Source of the DNA: an uncultured Flavobacteriaceae bacterium
GTDB taxonomy: Bacteria > Bacteroidota > Bacteroidia > Flavobacteriales > Flavobacteriaceae
NCBI GenBank assembly: GCA_913020075.1
Contig: CAJWAE010000004.1
Span: forward strand, 1-49,967
Reading direction: 5' to 3'
DNA length: 49,967 nucleotides
Shown here: positions 36,358 to 47,927 of the stretch, piece by piece
Numbering within the stretch: position 1 is the first letter of the stretch
Layout: each line of letters begins with the position of its first letter
Translations under genes and position numbers: made by a program
Notes under the pieces: model-generated
Databases searched by the model: none
Seen by the model: the letters and a program-made list of their open reading frames with translations, nothing else
Told to the model about the DNA's origin: nothing

Positions 36358-37644
36358 ATGAAACTCTGGCAAAAAGATGTTACATCAAATAAAAAAATTG
36401 ATCAATTTACTGTAGGAAATGATCGTACTTATGATTTAGTATTAGCACCTTACGATTGTATAGCATCGAAAGCTCATGCTCAAATGCTAGAAAAGATTGG
36501 ACTTTTGAGTTCAAACGAAACTAAGGGTTTGATAAATGAATTAAATCATATTCAAAAAGAAGCAGAAGAAGGAAAATTTAAAATAGAAAATGAGTTTGAA
36601 GATATGCACTCTAAAATTGAATTTTTATTGACTAAAAAGCTTGGAGATGTAGGTAAAAAAATTCACACAGCTCGTTCTCGTAATGATCAAGTTTTGGTTG
36701 CTATACAGCTATATATTAAGACTGAATTAGGAGAAGTTAAAAATGAAGTTCAAAATCTTTTTAACCTATTACTAAAGTTAGCAGAAAAACATAAAAATGA
36801 TCTTATGCCTGGCTATACGCACATGCAAATCGCAATGCCTTCATCCTTTGGTTTATGGTTTTCAGCATACGCAGAAAGTTTAATAGACGATGTTTCCTTT
36901 CTAAATACAGCACAAAAATTAGCAGATCAAAATCCCCTGGGTAGTGCTGCTGGTTTCGGAAGTTCTTTCCCTATTGATCGGAATTTTACAACAGAAAAAT
37001 TAGAGTTTAATACCCTAAAATACAATGTTATTGCTTCTCAAATGGGGCGAGGTAAAATTGAAAAAGCCACAGCAACATCCATTGGAATGTTAGGGTATAC
37101 TCTTTCCAAACTTGCTATGGATATATGTCAATATATGGGACAAGATTTTGATTTTATTAGCTTTCCTGAGGAACTCACAACAGGCTCAAGTATTATGCCT
37201 CATAAAAAAAATCCAGATGTTTTTGAATTAATAAGGGGAAAATGTAACATGCTTCAAGGACTTCCTCAACAGCTTACATTATTAACCTCAAATTTGCCAA
37301 GTGGCTATCACAGAGAAATGCAATTGGCAAAAGGCCCTATCATTGAAGCATTTCAAGAAATTAAAGCTTGCTTAGAATTAATGAACTTTAGTTTAGCGAA
37401 AATTAAAGTACGTCAAAATATAACAGATGATACAAAATATGATTATTTATTTAGTGTTGACACATTAAACGAATGGGTAAATGCGGGGATTCCTTTTAGA
37501 GAAGCTTATCAAAAAATGAGTTCTGATATTACAAAAGGAAAGTTCAAGCCTAAAAGGGATTTAAATCATACTCATATTGGTAGTATTGGAAATTTACAAT
37601 TAGAAGCAATAAGAGAAAAGATGAAATTAATTCAATCTTTATAA
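36358..37644 (+). CDS. argH: Argininosuccinate lyase
   Basis: Splits argininosuccinate into arginine and fumarate, the last step of the pathway. The fumarase/aspartase signature is complete: TGSSIMPHKKNPDVFELIRG contains the catalytic flexible loop with the Ser. HTARSRNDQVLVA and PGYTHMQIAMPSSFGLW form the other conserved regions. The 428-residue length is slightly short at the C-terminus but typical of Bacteroidetes. It ends the arginine operon; no clear hairpin terminator follows before the decayed oxidoreductase remnant. Confidence 0.96.
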   Translation: MKLWQKDVTSNKKIDQFTVGNDRTYDLVLAPYDCIASKAHAQMLEKIGLLSSNETKGLINELNHIQKEAEEGKFKIENEFEDMHSKIEFLLTKKLGDVGKKIHTARSRNDQVLVAIQLYIKTELGEVKNEVQNLFNLLLKLAEKHKNDLMPGYTHMQIAMPSSFGLWFSAYAESLIDDVSFLNTAQKLADQNPLGSAAGFGSSFPIDRNFTTEKLEFNTLKYNVIASQMGRGKIEKATATSIGMLGYTLSKLAMDICQYMGQDFDFISFPEELTTGSSIMPHKKNPDVFELIRGKCNMLQGLPQQLTLLTSNLPSGYHREMQLAKGPIIEAFQEIKACLELMNFSLAKIKVRQNITDDTKYDYLFSVDTLNEWVNAGIPFREAYQKMSSDITKGKFKPKRDLNHTHIGSIGNLQLEAIREKMKLIQSL

Positions 37645-37646
37645 TC

Positions 37647-37946
37647 TCATTTACCTCTATAAGCTCGATCTAATAAATTTGAACTGGGGTCATATTTAAA
37701 CATTTCTAATTAATTTTACAGCATGTCGAAAACGCTCCCGTGAGCTCTGCATTCTTCCAGTCTGAAAAAATCGATAATATTTTCTTGCAGTATTAACTAT
37801 GGTATGTCCTTAGCTACAGAACTATACGAAGCTTTTTCAAAATAAATATTCTTTCCGGCTTTAGCAGCGTCTAGAGCCATTTGGGCATGCCAATGTCCAA
37901 CAGAGGCAATTACTACAGCATCAATATCTTTATTTTCAAATTTAAT
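37647..37946 (-). pseudogene. Decayed Gfo/Idh/MocA-family oxidoreductase
   Basis: This apparently empty 324-bp gap holds broken coding sequence on the minus strand. Bases 37946-37797 read [20 protein letters not shown] then [20 protein letters not shown], matching the family's '[27 protein letters not shown]'. A frameshift near 37800 leads to 37803-37696, reading RKYYRFFQTGRMQSSRERFR then HAVKLIRNV and a stop, matching 'R.Y.R.FQTG.MQRS...FR.A.ELVRNG'. A last piece (37698-37647), KYDPSSNLLDRAYRGK, resembles the C-terminal tail. The NAD-binding N-terminus and most of the C-terminal domain are gone, and the EKP lysine-proline site is now EKA. It lies just downstream of lpd on the same strand. 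Confidence 0.72.
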
Positions 37947-37968
37947 TCAGAAGAATACTTGTTAATGG

Positions 37969-39369
37969 CTAGATATGCAAAGCACGATCATCAGTAGCAG
38001 CTAAAGCCGCTTCTTTAATAGCCTCTGCATAAGTTGGATGCGAGTGACTCATACGAGCTATGTCTTCAGCAGAAGCACGAAACTCCATAGCCGTTACTGC
38101 TTCAGCAATTAAATCTGCAGCCCGGGCACCTATAATATGAACTCCTAATACTTCATCTGTTTCAGCATCAGCAAGAATCTTTACAAAACCATCAACATCC
38201 ATACTAGCTCGAGCTCGTCCGAGTGCTCGCATTGGAAACTGCCCACTTTTATATTTAATCCCAGCTACCTTTAGTTGCTCTTCTGTTTTTCCAACTGCTG
38301 CAACTTCTGGCCATGTATAGATTACATTAGGAATTAAATTGTGATCAATATGAGGTTTTTGTCCTGCTATAAATTCCGCAACCATTACACCTTCTTCTTC
38401 AGCTTTATGAGCTAACATTGCTCCTCTTACAACATCACCAATAGCATAAATATTAGAAGTTGTAGTTTGCAGGTTATCATTTACTTCTACTTGTCCTCTT
38501 TCATTAAGTTTAACACCCGCTGCTTTAGTATTAAGACCATCTGTGTAAGGTCGACGTCCTACAGATACTAAACAATAATCTCCCTCAAAGATTACTTCAA
38601 TTCCTTTTTTATCAACAGCTGTTACAGTAACGTTATTAACTTCTCGCTCTACTTTATTAACACCATGAGAAAGAAAGAATTTCACCCCTTGCTTTTTCAT
38701 GACCTTCATTAACTCTCTAGATAGTCCTGCATCCATTATAGGGGTAATACGGTCAGCATATTCTATAATTGAGACCTCGGCACCAAGACGGCGATATACT
38801 TGACCTAATTCTAAACCAATAACTCCACCACCAATTACTACCAAATGTTTTGGGATTTCTTTTAATTTTAAAGCTTCTGTAGAGGTGATGACTCGTTCTT
38901 TATCTAGCGTGACAAATGGTAAACTTCCTGGCTTAGAACCTGTTGCGATTATAAAATTCTTAGCTTCTATTACTTGTGGATTTTTCCCTTCAACTTTAAT
39001 GTGAGTAGCGTCAATAAAGCTTCCCATTCCAATAATAACATCTATGTTGTTTTTCTGCATTAAATAATCGATACCTTTAGTAGTCTGTACTATTACAGCG
39101 GCTTTACGGTCAATCATTTTCTTGAAATTGATTTTTATTTTTCCTTCAATTTCAATGCCGTGTTCTGCGAAATTCTTAGTAGCTTCCTCATAGTGATGAG
39201 AAGAATCTAGTAGTGATTTAGATGGAATACACCCTACGTTTAAGCATGTTCCTCCGAGTGCATTGTATTTCTCTATTAAAACTGTTTTCATTCCCAATTG
39301 AGCACAACGAATCGCACACACATAACCCCCGGGACCAGAACCAATTACTGCAACATCATATCCACTCAT
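37969..39369 (-). CDS. lpd: Dihydrolipoyl dehydrogenase
   Basis: The E3 component of 2-oxoacid dehydrogenase complexes; it reoxidises dihydrolipoamide with NAD. It has N-terminal FAD-binding GSGPGG, a redox disulfide Cys42/Cys47 in GGTCLNVGCIPSKS, and NAD-binding GGGVIGLELGQVYRRLG. The C-terminal His-Glu pair is in SHSHPTYAEAIKEAAL. The 466-residue length is standard. No E1 or E2 genes are adjacent, so it probably serves several complexes. The ATG at 39369 follows a 221-bp gap shared with nhaC, in which I see no further gene. Confidence 0.96.
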   Translation of the reverse strand: MSGYDVAVIGSGPGGYVCAIRCAQLGMKTVLIEKYNALGGTCLNVGCIPSKSLLDSSHHYEEATKNFAEHGIEIEGKIKINFKKMIDRKAAVIVQTTKGIDYLMQKNNIDVIIGMGSFIDATHIKVEGKNPQVIEAKNFIIATGSKPGSLPFVTLDKERVITSTEALKLKEIPKHLVVIGGGVIGLELGQVYRRLGAEVSIIEYADRITPIMDAGLSRELMKVMKKQGVKFFLSHGVNKVEREVNNVTVTAVDKKGIEVIFEGDYCLVSVGRRPYTDGLNTKAAGVKLNERGQVEVNDNLQTTTSNIYAIGDVVRGAMLAHKAEEEGVMVAEFIAGQKPHIDHNLIPNVIYTWPEVAAVGKTEEQLKVAGIKYKSGQFPMRALGRARASMDVDGFVKILADAETDEVLGVHIIGARAADLIAEAVTAMEFRASAEDIARMSHSHPTYAEAIKEAALAATDDRALHI

Positions 39370-39590
39370 AAACTAATTATTTATTTGTTTATAAAAGTAC
39401 AAATGTTTCTTGGCTCTCCATAATCAAGTAGATCGGATTTTATTTTTATTTTTATAAAGTTTGATAACTGATGGAAAAATACTTCCAAATCTAATTAGTA
39501 TTGAAAATAAATTATTCAAAGGCTAAAGAAAAATATGGGAATGATTTAAATTAAATTGATTAGAATTGTAATGCATCTAAACCAAATAGC

Positions 39591-41018
39591 TTGATAAATA
39601 AAAATCTTTCTCTGAAAATCGCTCTTTTACCTGTTGTTGTATTAGTTCTTTTATTGTCCTATAATGTTATTATTTATGGAGATGATGCATTAAGCGGATC
39701 AAATCAATTCATGTTGTTATTGGGAGCTTCTGTAGCTGCAATTGTAGGATTTAGTCGACAAATTAGTTACGATACAATGATTCAAAAAATAGCTGAAAAT
39801 TTACAATCTGTTACAGGAGCTTTACTGATTTTGTTATTTGTAGGAGCTCTAGCAGGAACATGGTTAATTAGTGGAATTATTCCTGCTATGATTTATTATG
39901 GTTTACAGATTTTACATCCAAGTATATTTTTACCTGCATGTATTTTCATTTGTGCGATTATTTCTATAGCAACAGGAAGTAGCTGGACAACCTCTGCTAC
40001 GGTTGGAATCGCATTAATAGGAATAGGCAAAGTATTAGGTATTCCAGTAGGAATGGTAGCAGGAGCCGTTATTTCAGGAGCTTACTTTGGGGATAAACTT
40101 TCTCCTCTTTCAGATACTACTAATTTAGCCCCTGCAATGGCTGGAGGTAATCTATTTACCCATATACGCTACATGACCTTAACTACTGTTCCTAGTATCT
40201 TAATAACACTTATTGTTTTTTTTATTTTAAGCTTTACTCAATCAACTACTGGAAATGCCGATATAGAAAGTTTATTGATAACAATTAAAGAAAAATTCAC
40301 TATAAATCTTTGGCTCTTTTTAGTCCCTTCAATCGTTATTTTTTTAATTGTTAAAAAAAGTCCACCACTCATCGCACTTCTTATTGGCACAATTTTGGGA
40401 GCAATCTTTGCATTGATTTTTCAAAGTAATATATTATTAGAAATCACTGAATCCAATATTCTTACTCCTTCTGTTGCTTATCGCGGCATAATAGATGCTA
40501 TCACAGTATCAACAGAAATCAATTCAAACAATCCACTGCTTAACGATCTTTTTACTTCAGGAGGAATGAAAGGTATGTTAGATACCATTTGGCTAATAAT
40601 TTGTGCTATGGTTTTTGGAGGAGTTATGGAAGCGATTGGTGCATTAGATAGAATTAGCAATGCCCTTTTAAATTGGGCTCAAAGTACCTTTAAATTATTT
40701 GCGAGTACTGTTGCATCTTGCTTAGCAATTAATCTGACAGCATCAGATCAATATTTATCAATAGTAATTCCAGGAAAGATGTTTGCTAAAGCTTATGAGG
40801 AAAGAAAATTAGCTCCTGAAAACTTAAGTAGAACTTTAGAAGATTCCGGGACGGTTACATCCGTTTTAATACCATGGAATACATGTGGAGCTTATCAATC
40901 TAGTGTTTTAGGTGTAGGGGTAGATGAATATTTTATCTATGCAGTTTTCAATTGGCTGAGTCCTTTCATGACACTAATATATGCTGCTTTAGATATAAAA
41001 ATAAAAGATCTTAAATGA
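39591..41018 (+). CDS. nhaC: Na+/H+ antiporter, NhaC family
   Basis: An inner-membrane secondary transporter of 475 residues with about 11 or 12 hydrophobic helices. Family hallmarks are ATGSSWTTSATVGIALIGIG and GAYFGDKLSPLSDTTNLAPA, which holds the acidic and polar residues of the ion path, and the late DSGTVTSVLIPWNTCGAYQS. The start is TTG at 39591 (INKNLSLKIALLPV...), since no in-frame ATG precedes the first conserved helix. It stands alone and converges on katG. Sodium export and pH control would suit a marine bacterium; malate/lactate-type exchange is a known alternative in this family. Confidence 0.88.
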   Translation: MINKNLSLKIALLPVVVLVLLLSYNVIIYGDDALSGSNQFMLLLGASVAAIVGFSRQISYDTMIQKIAENLQSVTGALLILLFVGALAGTWLISGIIPAMIYYGLQILHPSIFLPACIFICAIISIATGSSWTTSATVGIALIGIGKVLGIPVGMVAGAVISGAYFGDKLSPLSDTTNLAPAMAGGNLFTHIRYMTLTTVPSILITLIVFFILSFTQSTTGNADIESLLITIKEKFTINLWLFLVPSIVIFLIVKKSPPLIALLIGTILGAIFALIFQSNILLEITESNILTPSVAYRGIIDAITVSTEINSNNPLLNDLFTSGGMKGMLDTIWLIICAMVFGGVMEAIGALDRISNALLNWAQSTFKLFASTVASCLAINLTASDQYLSIVIPGKMFAKAYEERKLAPENLSRTLEDSGTVTSVLIPWNTCGAYQSSVLGVGVDEYFIYAVFNWLSPFMTLIYAALDIKIKDLK

Positions 41019-41040
41019 TTTCTTAAATGAATATTTTCAG

Positions 41041-43272
<2,232 letters not shown>

Positions 43273-43290
43273 TCAATATTTTTATATATT

Positions 43291-43320
43291 TAAAGATACC
43301 TATATATTGAATATATATTC
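43291..43320 (-). promoter_or_regulatory. Candidate katG promoter with overlapping palindromic operator
   Basis: On the minus strand TATCTTTA (43298-43291) is one base from the TAnnTTTG element, 18 bases before the katG ATG. Ten bases further upstream lies the perfect 12-bp palindrome GAATATATATTC (43309-43320), extendable with one mismatch, where the -33 box should be and where no TTTG is seen. This placement suits an activator or repressor responding to peroxide. Which regulator is unknown. Confidence 0.4.
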
Positions 43321-43472
43321 GATCAAACACATTAGATTTGCATATAGTAATATTAGTAAATTCTATCCTCAATAAATTAAGACTAAATCAATATTGCTTA
43401 GTATTAAAAAGTATCTAATTTTAAATATCTAAAAGTCAAAAAAATTACTCCATATTATTGATTTTGAATTTG

Positions 43473-43480
43473 TATTTTTG
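43473..43480 (+). promoter_or_regulatory. Candidate -7 promoter element for ftsK-lolA-lptG-ribB
   Basis: TATTTTTG fits TAnnTTTG exactly and lies 18 bases before the ftsK ATG. The standard -33 position does not carry TTTG. Confidence 0.4.
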
Positions 43481-43498
43481 TAGTATTAGAATAAACTA

Positions 43499-45826
43499 AT
43501 GGCTAAAAAAATCAACTCCCCAGATTTAAAGTTAATAAAAAATCGACAACGACAAATATTATTTGGTGGTGGTTTTTTACTAATTGCTTTTCTTCTAGCT
43601 ATTTCTTTTTCTTCATACCTTATTAATTGGAAATCAGATTTCAGTACGCTGGGAGCTATATCTGACAAAACAATTGAGGCTAAGAACCTTCTTAATAAAT
43701 TGGGTGCTTATGTTAGTCATTTTTTTATGTATAAAGGAGTAGGACTATCTGCTTATCTATTTTGTTATTTATTAGGCATCACTGGCTACAAACTTTTTTT
43801 TCAAGGAACTACGGATAAATTAATTATTATTTGGGGATGGGGGTTGGCGCACATCTTGTGGTCCACTATAGTTCTAGGATATGTTTTGGTAGACAGCCCT
43901 TTTTTATCAGGAATCGTAGGATATGAAATAAATACTTTTTTAACTATCTATATTGGTAGACTAGGATTGTTTGGAGTTTTGCTTTTTTTCTTTTTGAGTT
44001 TTATAGTTGTAGAATTTAAATGGACCCCAGAGCAATTCAAAATTTGGTGGAAAAAAATCAATCAACAAAAAGAAAAAAAAAACACATTTGAAAATGAAAA
44101 AGAAAAATCTGTTGATTTTGATATAGAATCAACTTTTAATCAAACTCATCAAGCTAAAGAGTTAGAGTTAAAATCCAATCAAATAGAGCAAAAAGAATCT
44201 GAAGAGATATTAATAAAAACTTCTATTGAAAAAGAAGAAATTCAAATGGAAATTGAAACTTCAGAAGAAGAAGATACTGTTGATGAAAAATTAGCAAAAA
44301 AATTAGTTGAAAAGCAGGGGTTTTTTGATCCCACACTTGAATTAAGTAATTTTAGAATGCCTAATCTAGATTTGCTTAAGGATTATAAAGATAGTGGAAT
44401 CACAATCAATCAAGAAGAATTAGAAGCAAATAAAAACAAGATTGTTGACACCTTAAATAATTATAAAATAAGTATCGCTAACATCAAAGCAACTATTGGT
44501 CCAACTGTTACACTTTACGAGATTATTCCCGATGCAGGAATTCGTATTTCGAAAATTAAAAATCTTGAAGATGATATTGCTCTTTCTCTTTCGGCACTTG
44601 GAATTCGAATTATTGCTCCAATTCCAGGTAAAGGAACCATTGGAATAGAGGTTCCAAATCAGAATCCTAGTATTGTTTCTATGCGTTCTGTTATAAGTGC
44701 ATCCAAATTCCAAAATGCAGAAATGGAGTTGCCCATTGCTTTAGGAAAAACAATTAGTAACGAAACCTTTGTGGTTGATTTAGCTAAAATGCCGCATTTA
44801 TTAATGGCTGGAGCAACAGGTCAAGGGAAATCTGTAGGTCTTAATGCAGTTCTTACTTCACTGCTATATAAAAAACACCCAGCAGAAGTAAAATTTGTTT
44901 TAGTTGATCCTAAAAAGGTAGAACTCAATATTTATAATAAAATTGAAAGACATTATTTAGCTAAACTTCCTGATACAGAAGATGCAATAATTACTGACAA
45001 CACTAAGGTGATTAATACATTAAATTCTCTTTGTATAGAAATGGACAATCGTTACGAGTTACTTAAAAATGCTATGTGTCGTAACTTAAAAGAATACAAT
45101 AAAAAATTTCGAGAGAGAAAACTTAACCCTAACGATGGACACAGCTTTTTGCCATATATTATTCTAGTTGTAGATGAATTTGCTGATTTAATTATGACAG
45201 CAGGAAAAGAAGTTGAAACTCCTATTGCTCGATTAGCTCAATTAGCACGAGCTATTGGAATTCATCTTATTATAGCTACACAACGACCATCAGTAAACGT
45301 AATTACCGGTATTATTAAGGCAAATTTTCCTGCTCGAGTTGCTTTTAGAGTAACCTCAAAAATTGACTCTAGAACTATCTTAGATAGTGGTGGTGCAGAT
45401 CAACTTATAGGACGTGGTGATATGCTTTATACTCAAGGTAATGAATTAACCCGAATTCAATGTGCTTTTGTAGATACTCCTGAAGTTGAACGAATTTCTG
45501 CATATATTGGTGGGCAGCGCGGATATGCAGATGCCCATCTTCTTCCAGAATATGTAGGAGAAGAAAATAATTCTACTTTAGATATCGATGCCAGTGATCG
45601 TGATGCATTATTCAGACAAGCAGCAGAGGTTATAGTTACAGCACAACAAGGTTCAGCATCATTATTGCAACGTAAATTAAAATTGGGTTATAACAGAGCA
45701 GGAAGAATTATAGATCAAATGGAAGCAGCTGGAATTGTTGGTCCTTTTGAGGGCAGTAAAGCAAGACAGGTTTTGATTTCTGATTTTACCGCATTAGACA
45801 AACTTTTAAATGCTGACGTTTTATGA
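43499..45826 (+). CDS. ftsK: DNA translocase FtsK
   Basis: Pumps chromosomal DNA at the septum and helps resolve dimers. The N-terminal 180 residues hold four or so membrane helices. A charged, low-complexity Glu/Lys linker (about 185-275) follows. The RecA-like motor has Walker A GATGQGKS at 438-445 and Walker B VVDEFADLI around 557-564. The C-terminal winged-helix gamma domain reads SASLLQRKLKLGYNRAGRII and senses KOPS-type sequences. At 775 residues it is a normal short-linker form. Its stop overlaps the lolA ATG by four bases (ATGA), and it opens a four-gene unit. Confidence 0.96.
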   Translation: MAKKINSPDLKLIKNRQRQILFGGGFLLIAFLLAISFSSYLINWKSDFSTLGAISDKTIEAKNLLNKLGAYVSHFFMYKGVGLSAYLFCYLLGITGYKLFFQGTTDKLIIIWGWGLAHILWSTIVLGYVLVDSPFLSGIVGYEINTFLTIYIGRLGLFGVLLFFFLSFIVVEFKWTPEQFKIWWKKINQQKEKKNTFENEKEKSVDFDIESTFNQTHQAKELELKSNQIEQKESEEILIKTSIEKEEIQMEIETSEEEDTVDEKLAKKLVEKQGFFDPTLELSNFRMPNLDLLKDYKDSGITINQEELEANKNKIVDTLNNYKISIANIKATIGPTVTLYEIIPDAGIRISKIKNLEDDIALSLSALGIRIIAPIPGKGTIGIEVPNQNPSIVSMRSVISASKFQNAEMELPIALGKTISNETFVVDLAKMPHLLMAGATGQGKSVGLNAVLTSLLYKKHPAEVKFVLVDPKKVELNIYNKIERHYLAKLPDTEDAIITDNTKVINTLNSLCIEMDNRYELLKNAMCRNLKEYNKKFRERKLNPNDGHSFLPYIILVVDEFADLIMTAGKEVETPIARLAQLARAIGIHLIIATQRPSVNVITGIIKANFPARVAFRVTSKIDSRTILDSGGADQLIGRGDMLYTQGNELTRIQCAFVDTPEVERISAYIGGQRGYADAHLLPEYVGEENNSTLDIDASDRDALFRQAAEVIVTAQQGSASLLQRKLKLGYNRAGRIIDQMEAAGIVGPFEGSKARQVLISDFTALDKLLNADVL

Positions 45827-46467
45827 AAAAAATAATTTTATTATTTATAATAATTCAAACTTTAGGCACAGAGACTTCCGTTGCACAAACTTCTGAAAAT
45901 GCCAAAAAATTACTAGATGAAGTATCCAAAACAATTTCTAAATATGAAAATTTTACTTTTGACTTTTCCTATGTTCTTGAAAATCGTCAAGAAAATATTC
46001 GACAAGAAACAAACGGTTCAATAACGGTGTCAGAAGATAAATATAAACTTAATTACTTAGGAGCAGAACAGCTTTTTGATGGGCAAAAAACTTATACTAT
46101 AGTCCCTGAAAACCAAGAAATTACAATTAGCACTCCTGAAGAAGGTGAAGATTTTGGAATCAATCCGACCAAGCTTTTAAATTTTTATAAATCGGGTTAT
46201 GATTACCAATGGGATATCAAACAAAATGTTTTAGGACGTTCTATACAGTTTATAAAACTTATTCCGAGTGAAGAAAAACAAGATGTCAAATATCTTTTAT
46301 TAGGAATAGATGTTGTAAAAAAAAGTATATATCGTTTAATCGAAATTGGCAGTAATGGAACCAAAACAACTTTAACTCTATCAAACGAATCAATCAATGT
46401 AGTACTGAAAGATGATTTTTTCACTTTCAACACTAAAAAATATCCGGATTTTTATATTAATAAATAG
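45823..46467 (+). CDS. lolA: Outer-membrane lipoprotein carrier protein LolA-like
   Basis: A periplasmic carrier that moves lipoproteins from the inner to the outer membrane. It has a signal peptide (KKIILLFIIIQTLG..., cleavage after SVAQ, about residue 22). The body is the open beta-barrel LolA fold with KKLLDEVSKTISKYENFTFDF, the hydrophobic strands KLNYLGAEQLFDGQKTYTI and a C-terminal DDFFTFNTKKYPDFYIN. The 214-residue length is typical. In Bacteroidetes the LolA homologue commonly sits next to ftsK, as here. Confidence 0.88.
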   Translation: MKKIILLFIIIQTLGTETSVAQTSENAKKLLDEVSKTISKYENFTFDFSYVLENRQENIRQETNGSITVSEDKYKLNYLGAEQLFDGQKTYTIVPENQEITISTPEEGEDFGINPTKLLNFYKSGYDYQWDIKQNVLGRSIQFIKLIPSEEKQDVKYLLLGIDVVKKSIYRLIEIGSNGTKTTLTLSNESINVVLKDDFFTFNTKKYPDFYINK

Positions 46468-46472
46468 AATAA

Positions 46473-47927
46473 TTGAAAATTATAGACCGATATATATTAA
46501 AAACTTATTTGAGTAGCTTACTCAGCGTATTTACTATTTGTATGTTTATTTTTGTTATTCAAACTTTTTGGCTTTATATAGATGAGCTTGCCGGAAAAGG
46601 ACTTGATATATTTATTATAGGAAAATTCTTGCTCTATTACTCACCTAAACTGATTCCATTAGTGTTACCATTATCGGTTCTTTTATCATCTTTAATGACT
46701 TATGGAAGTTTAGCAGAAAATTATGAGTTTGCTGCGATGAAATCCACAGGTATTTCACTACAACGAGCACTATTAGGTTTGTCGATTTTTCATCTTTTTT
46801 TAGGAATAGGAACATTTTATTTTTCCAATCATATAATTCCTTATGGTGAATTAAAATCCTATAATTTGCGTAGAAATTTAGCTAAACTCGAACCAACTTT
46901 AGCAATACGAGAAGGAATTTTTAATGAAATAGGAGATATCAATATAAAAGTATCAAGAAAATATGGAGATAATGAACGCTTTTTAGAAGATATAATCATT
47001 CATGAATACACTCCTAATAATGAGAACAATGTTGTTATAAAAGCAGAGCGTGGTGAAATGAAAAGTGAAACTACTGATCCTAATTTAAAATTAGTTCTAT
47101 ACAATGGCAACCGTTACGAAGAGGTGATTCCAAAAAAAAGTGAAGATCGTAGACGAATCCCTCATACAAAAGTAGCGTTTGAAGAATATGAAATGAATAT
47201 TGATTTATCTGAATTTAATAAAGTTGATTTGGAGCAAGAAAACTACACATCTACTTTTAAAATGCAAAAAATAAATCAACTTAATAAAAATATTGACTCA
47301 CTGGAGCAAAGATTTAGTAAAGAACAAAATGCATTTAGTCAAAATTTTATTCGGCAAAGCTCAATTGGTAGTGCTATTAATAATAAACCGTTAACAATAG
47401 ACAGCCTACCTAAAAACATCTTTGACTTTATTATTACTGATGAAAATTGGAAATTAACTAGGGTTCTTGAGGATAGCAAATCTAAATTACAACTTACTTT
47501 AAGAAATTTAAACACTAAAAAAAAATCATTTTTTGCATTTCAAAAATTCATAAATCTTCATAAAATTGCACTGCACGAAAAATACACATTAATTTTTGCC
47601 GCACTTTTTTTATTTTTAATTGGTGCTTCATTGGGAGCAATTATTAGAAAAGGAGGATTGGGTCTACCTCTAGTTCTTTCAATAATTATATTTTTAACCT
47701 ACCACTATATTGGATTGTTTAGTAAAAATGCAGCTGAGGACAACAGTATTTCTCCATTTTTAGCGGCTTGGCTTTCTACCTTTATTATAGCTCCAGTAGC
47801 TATCCTTCTGACAAGAAGAGCTTCAGCAGACAAGGGGTTTATTAACTTGTTGAATATATATTATCCATTACAAGAAAAGTTTAAAAAATTAGTCTCTTTA
47901 AAGAAAGAAACGAAAAAAAATGAATAA
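46473..47927 (+). CDS. LPS export permease, LptF/LptG (YjgP/YjgQ) family
   Basis: An inner-membrane permease of the LptB2FG lipopolysaccharide exporter. It opens with KIIDRYILKTYLSSLLSVFT, whose N-terminal helix is typical, and then IPLVLPLSVLLSSLMTYGSLAENYEFAAMKSTGIS, the coupling region that contacts the LptB ATPase. A large periplasmic beta-jellyroll (about 120-310) and three more membrane helices near the C-terminus complete the six-helix layout. The start is a TTG 6 bases after lolA. I cannot separate LptF from LptG by eye. The matching LptB is represented in this window only by the broken frame at 1694-2650. Confidence 0.92.
   Translation: MKIIDRYILKTYLSSLLSVFTICMFIFVIQTFWLYIDELAGKGLDIFIIGKFLLYYSPKLIPLVLPLSVLLSSLMTYGSLAENYEFAAMKSTGISLQRALLGLSIFHLFLGIGTFYFSNHIIPYGELKSYNLRRNLAKLEPTLAIREGIFNEIGDINIKVSRKYGDNERFLEDIIIHEYTPNNENNVVIKAERGEMKSETTDPNLKLVLYNGNRYEEVIPKKSEDRRRIPHTKVAFEEYEMNIDLSEFNKVDLEQENYTSTFKMQKINQLNKNIDSLEQRFSKEQNAFSQNFIRQSSIGSAINNKPLTIDSLPKNIFDFIITDENWKLTRVLEDSKSKLQLTLRNLNTKKKSFFAFQKFINLHKIALHEKYTLIFAALFLFLIGASLGAIIRKGGLGLPLVLSIIIFLTYHYIGLFSKNAAEDNSISPFLAAWLSTFIIAPVAILLTRRASADKGFINLLNIYYPLQEKFKKLVSLKKETKKNE

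Noticed and set aside
39370-39590. Hidden gene or RNA element between lpd and nhaC
   Set aside because: AT-rich, no coding frame with recognisable content on either strand, and no strong hairpin by eye.
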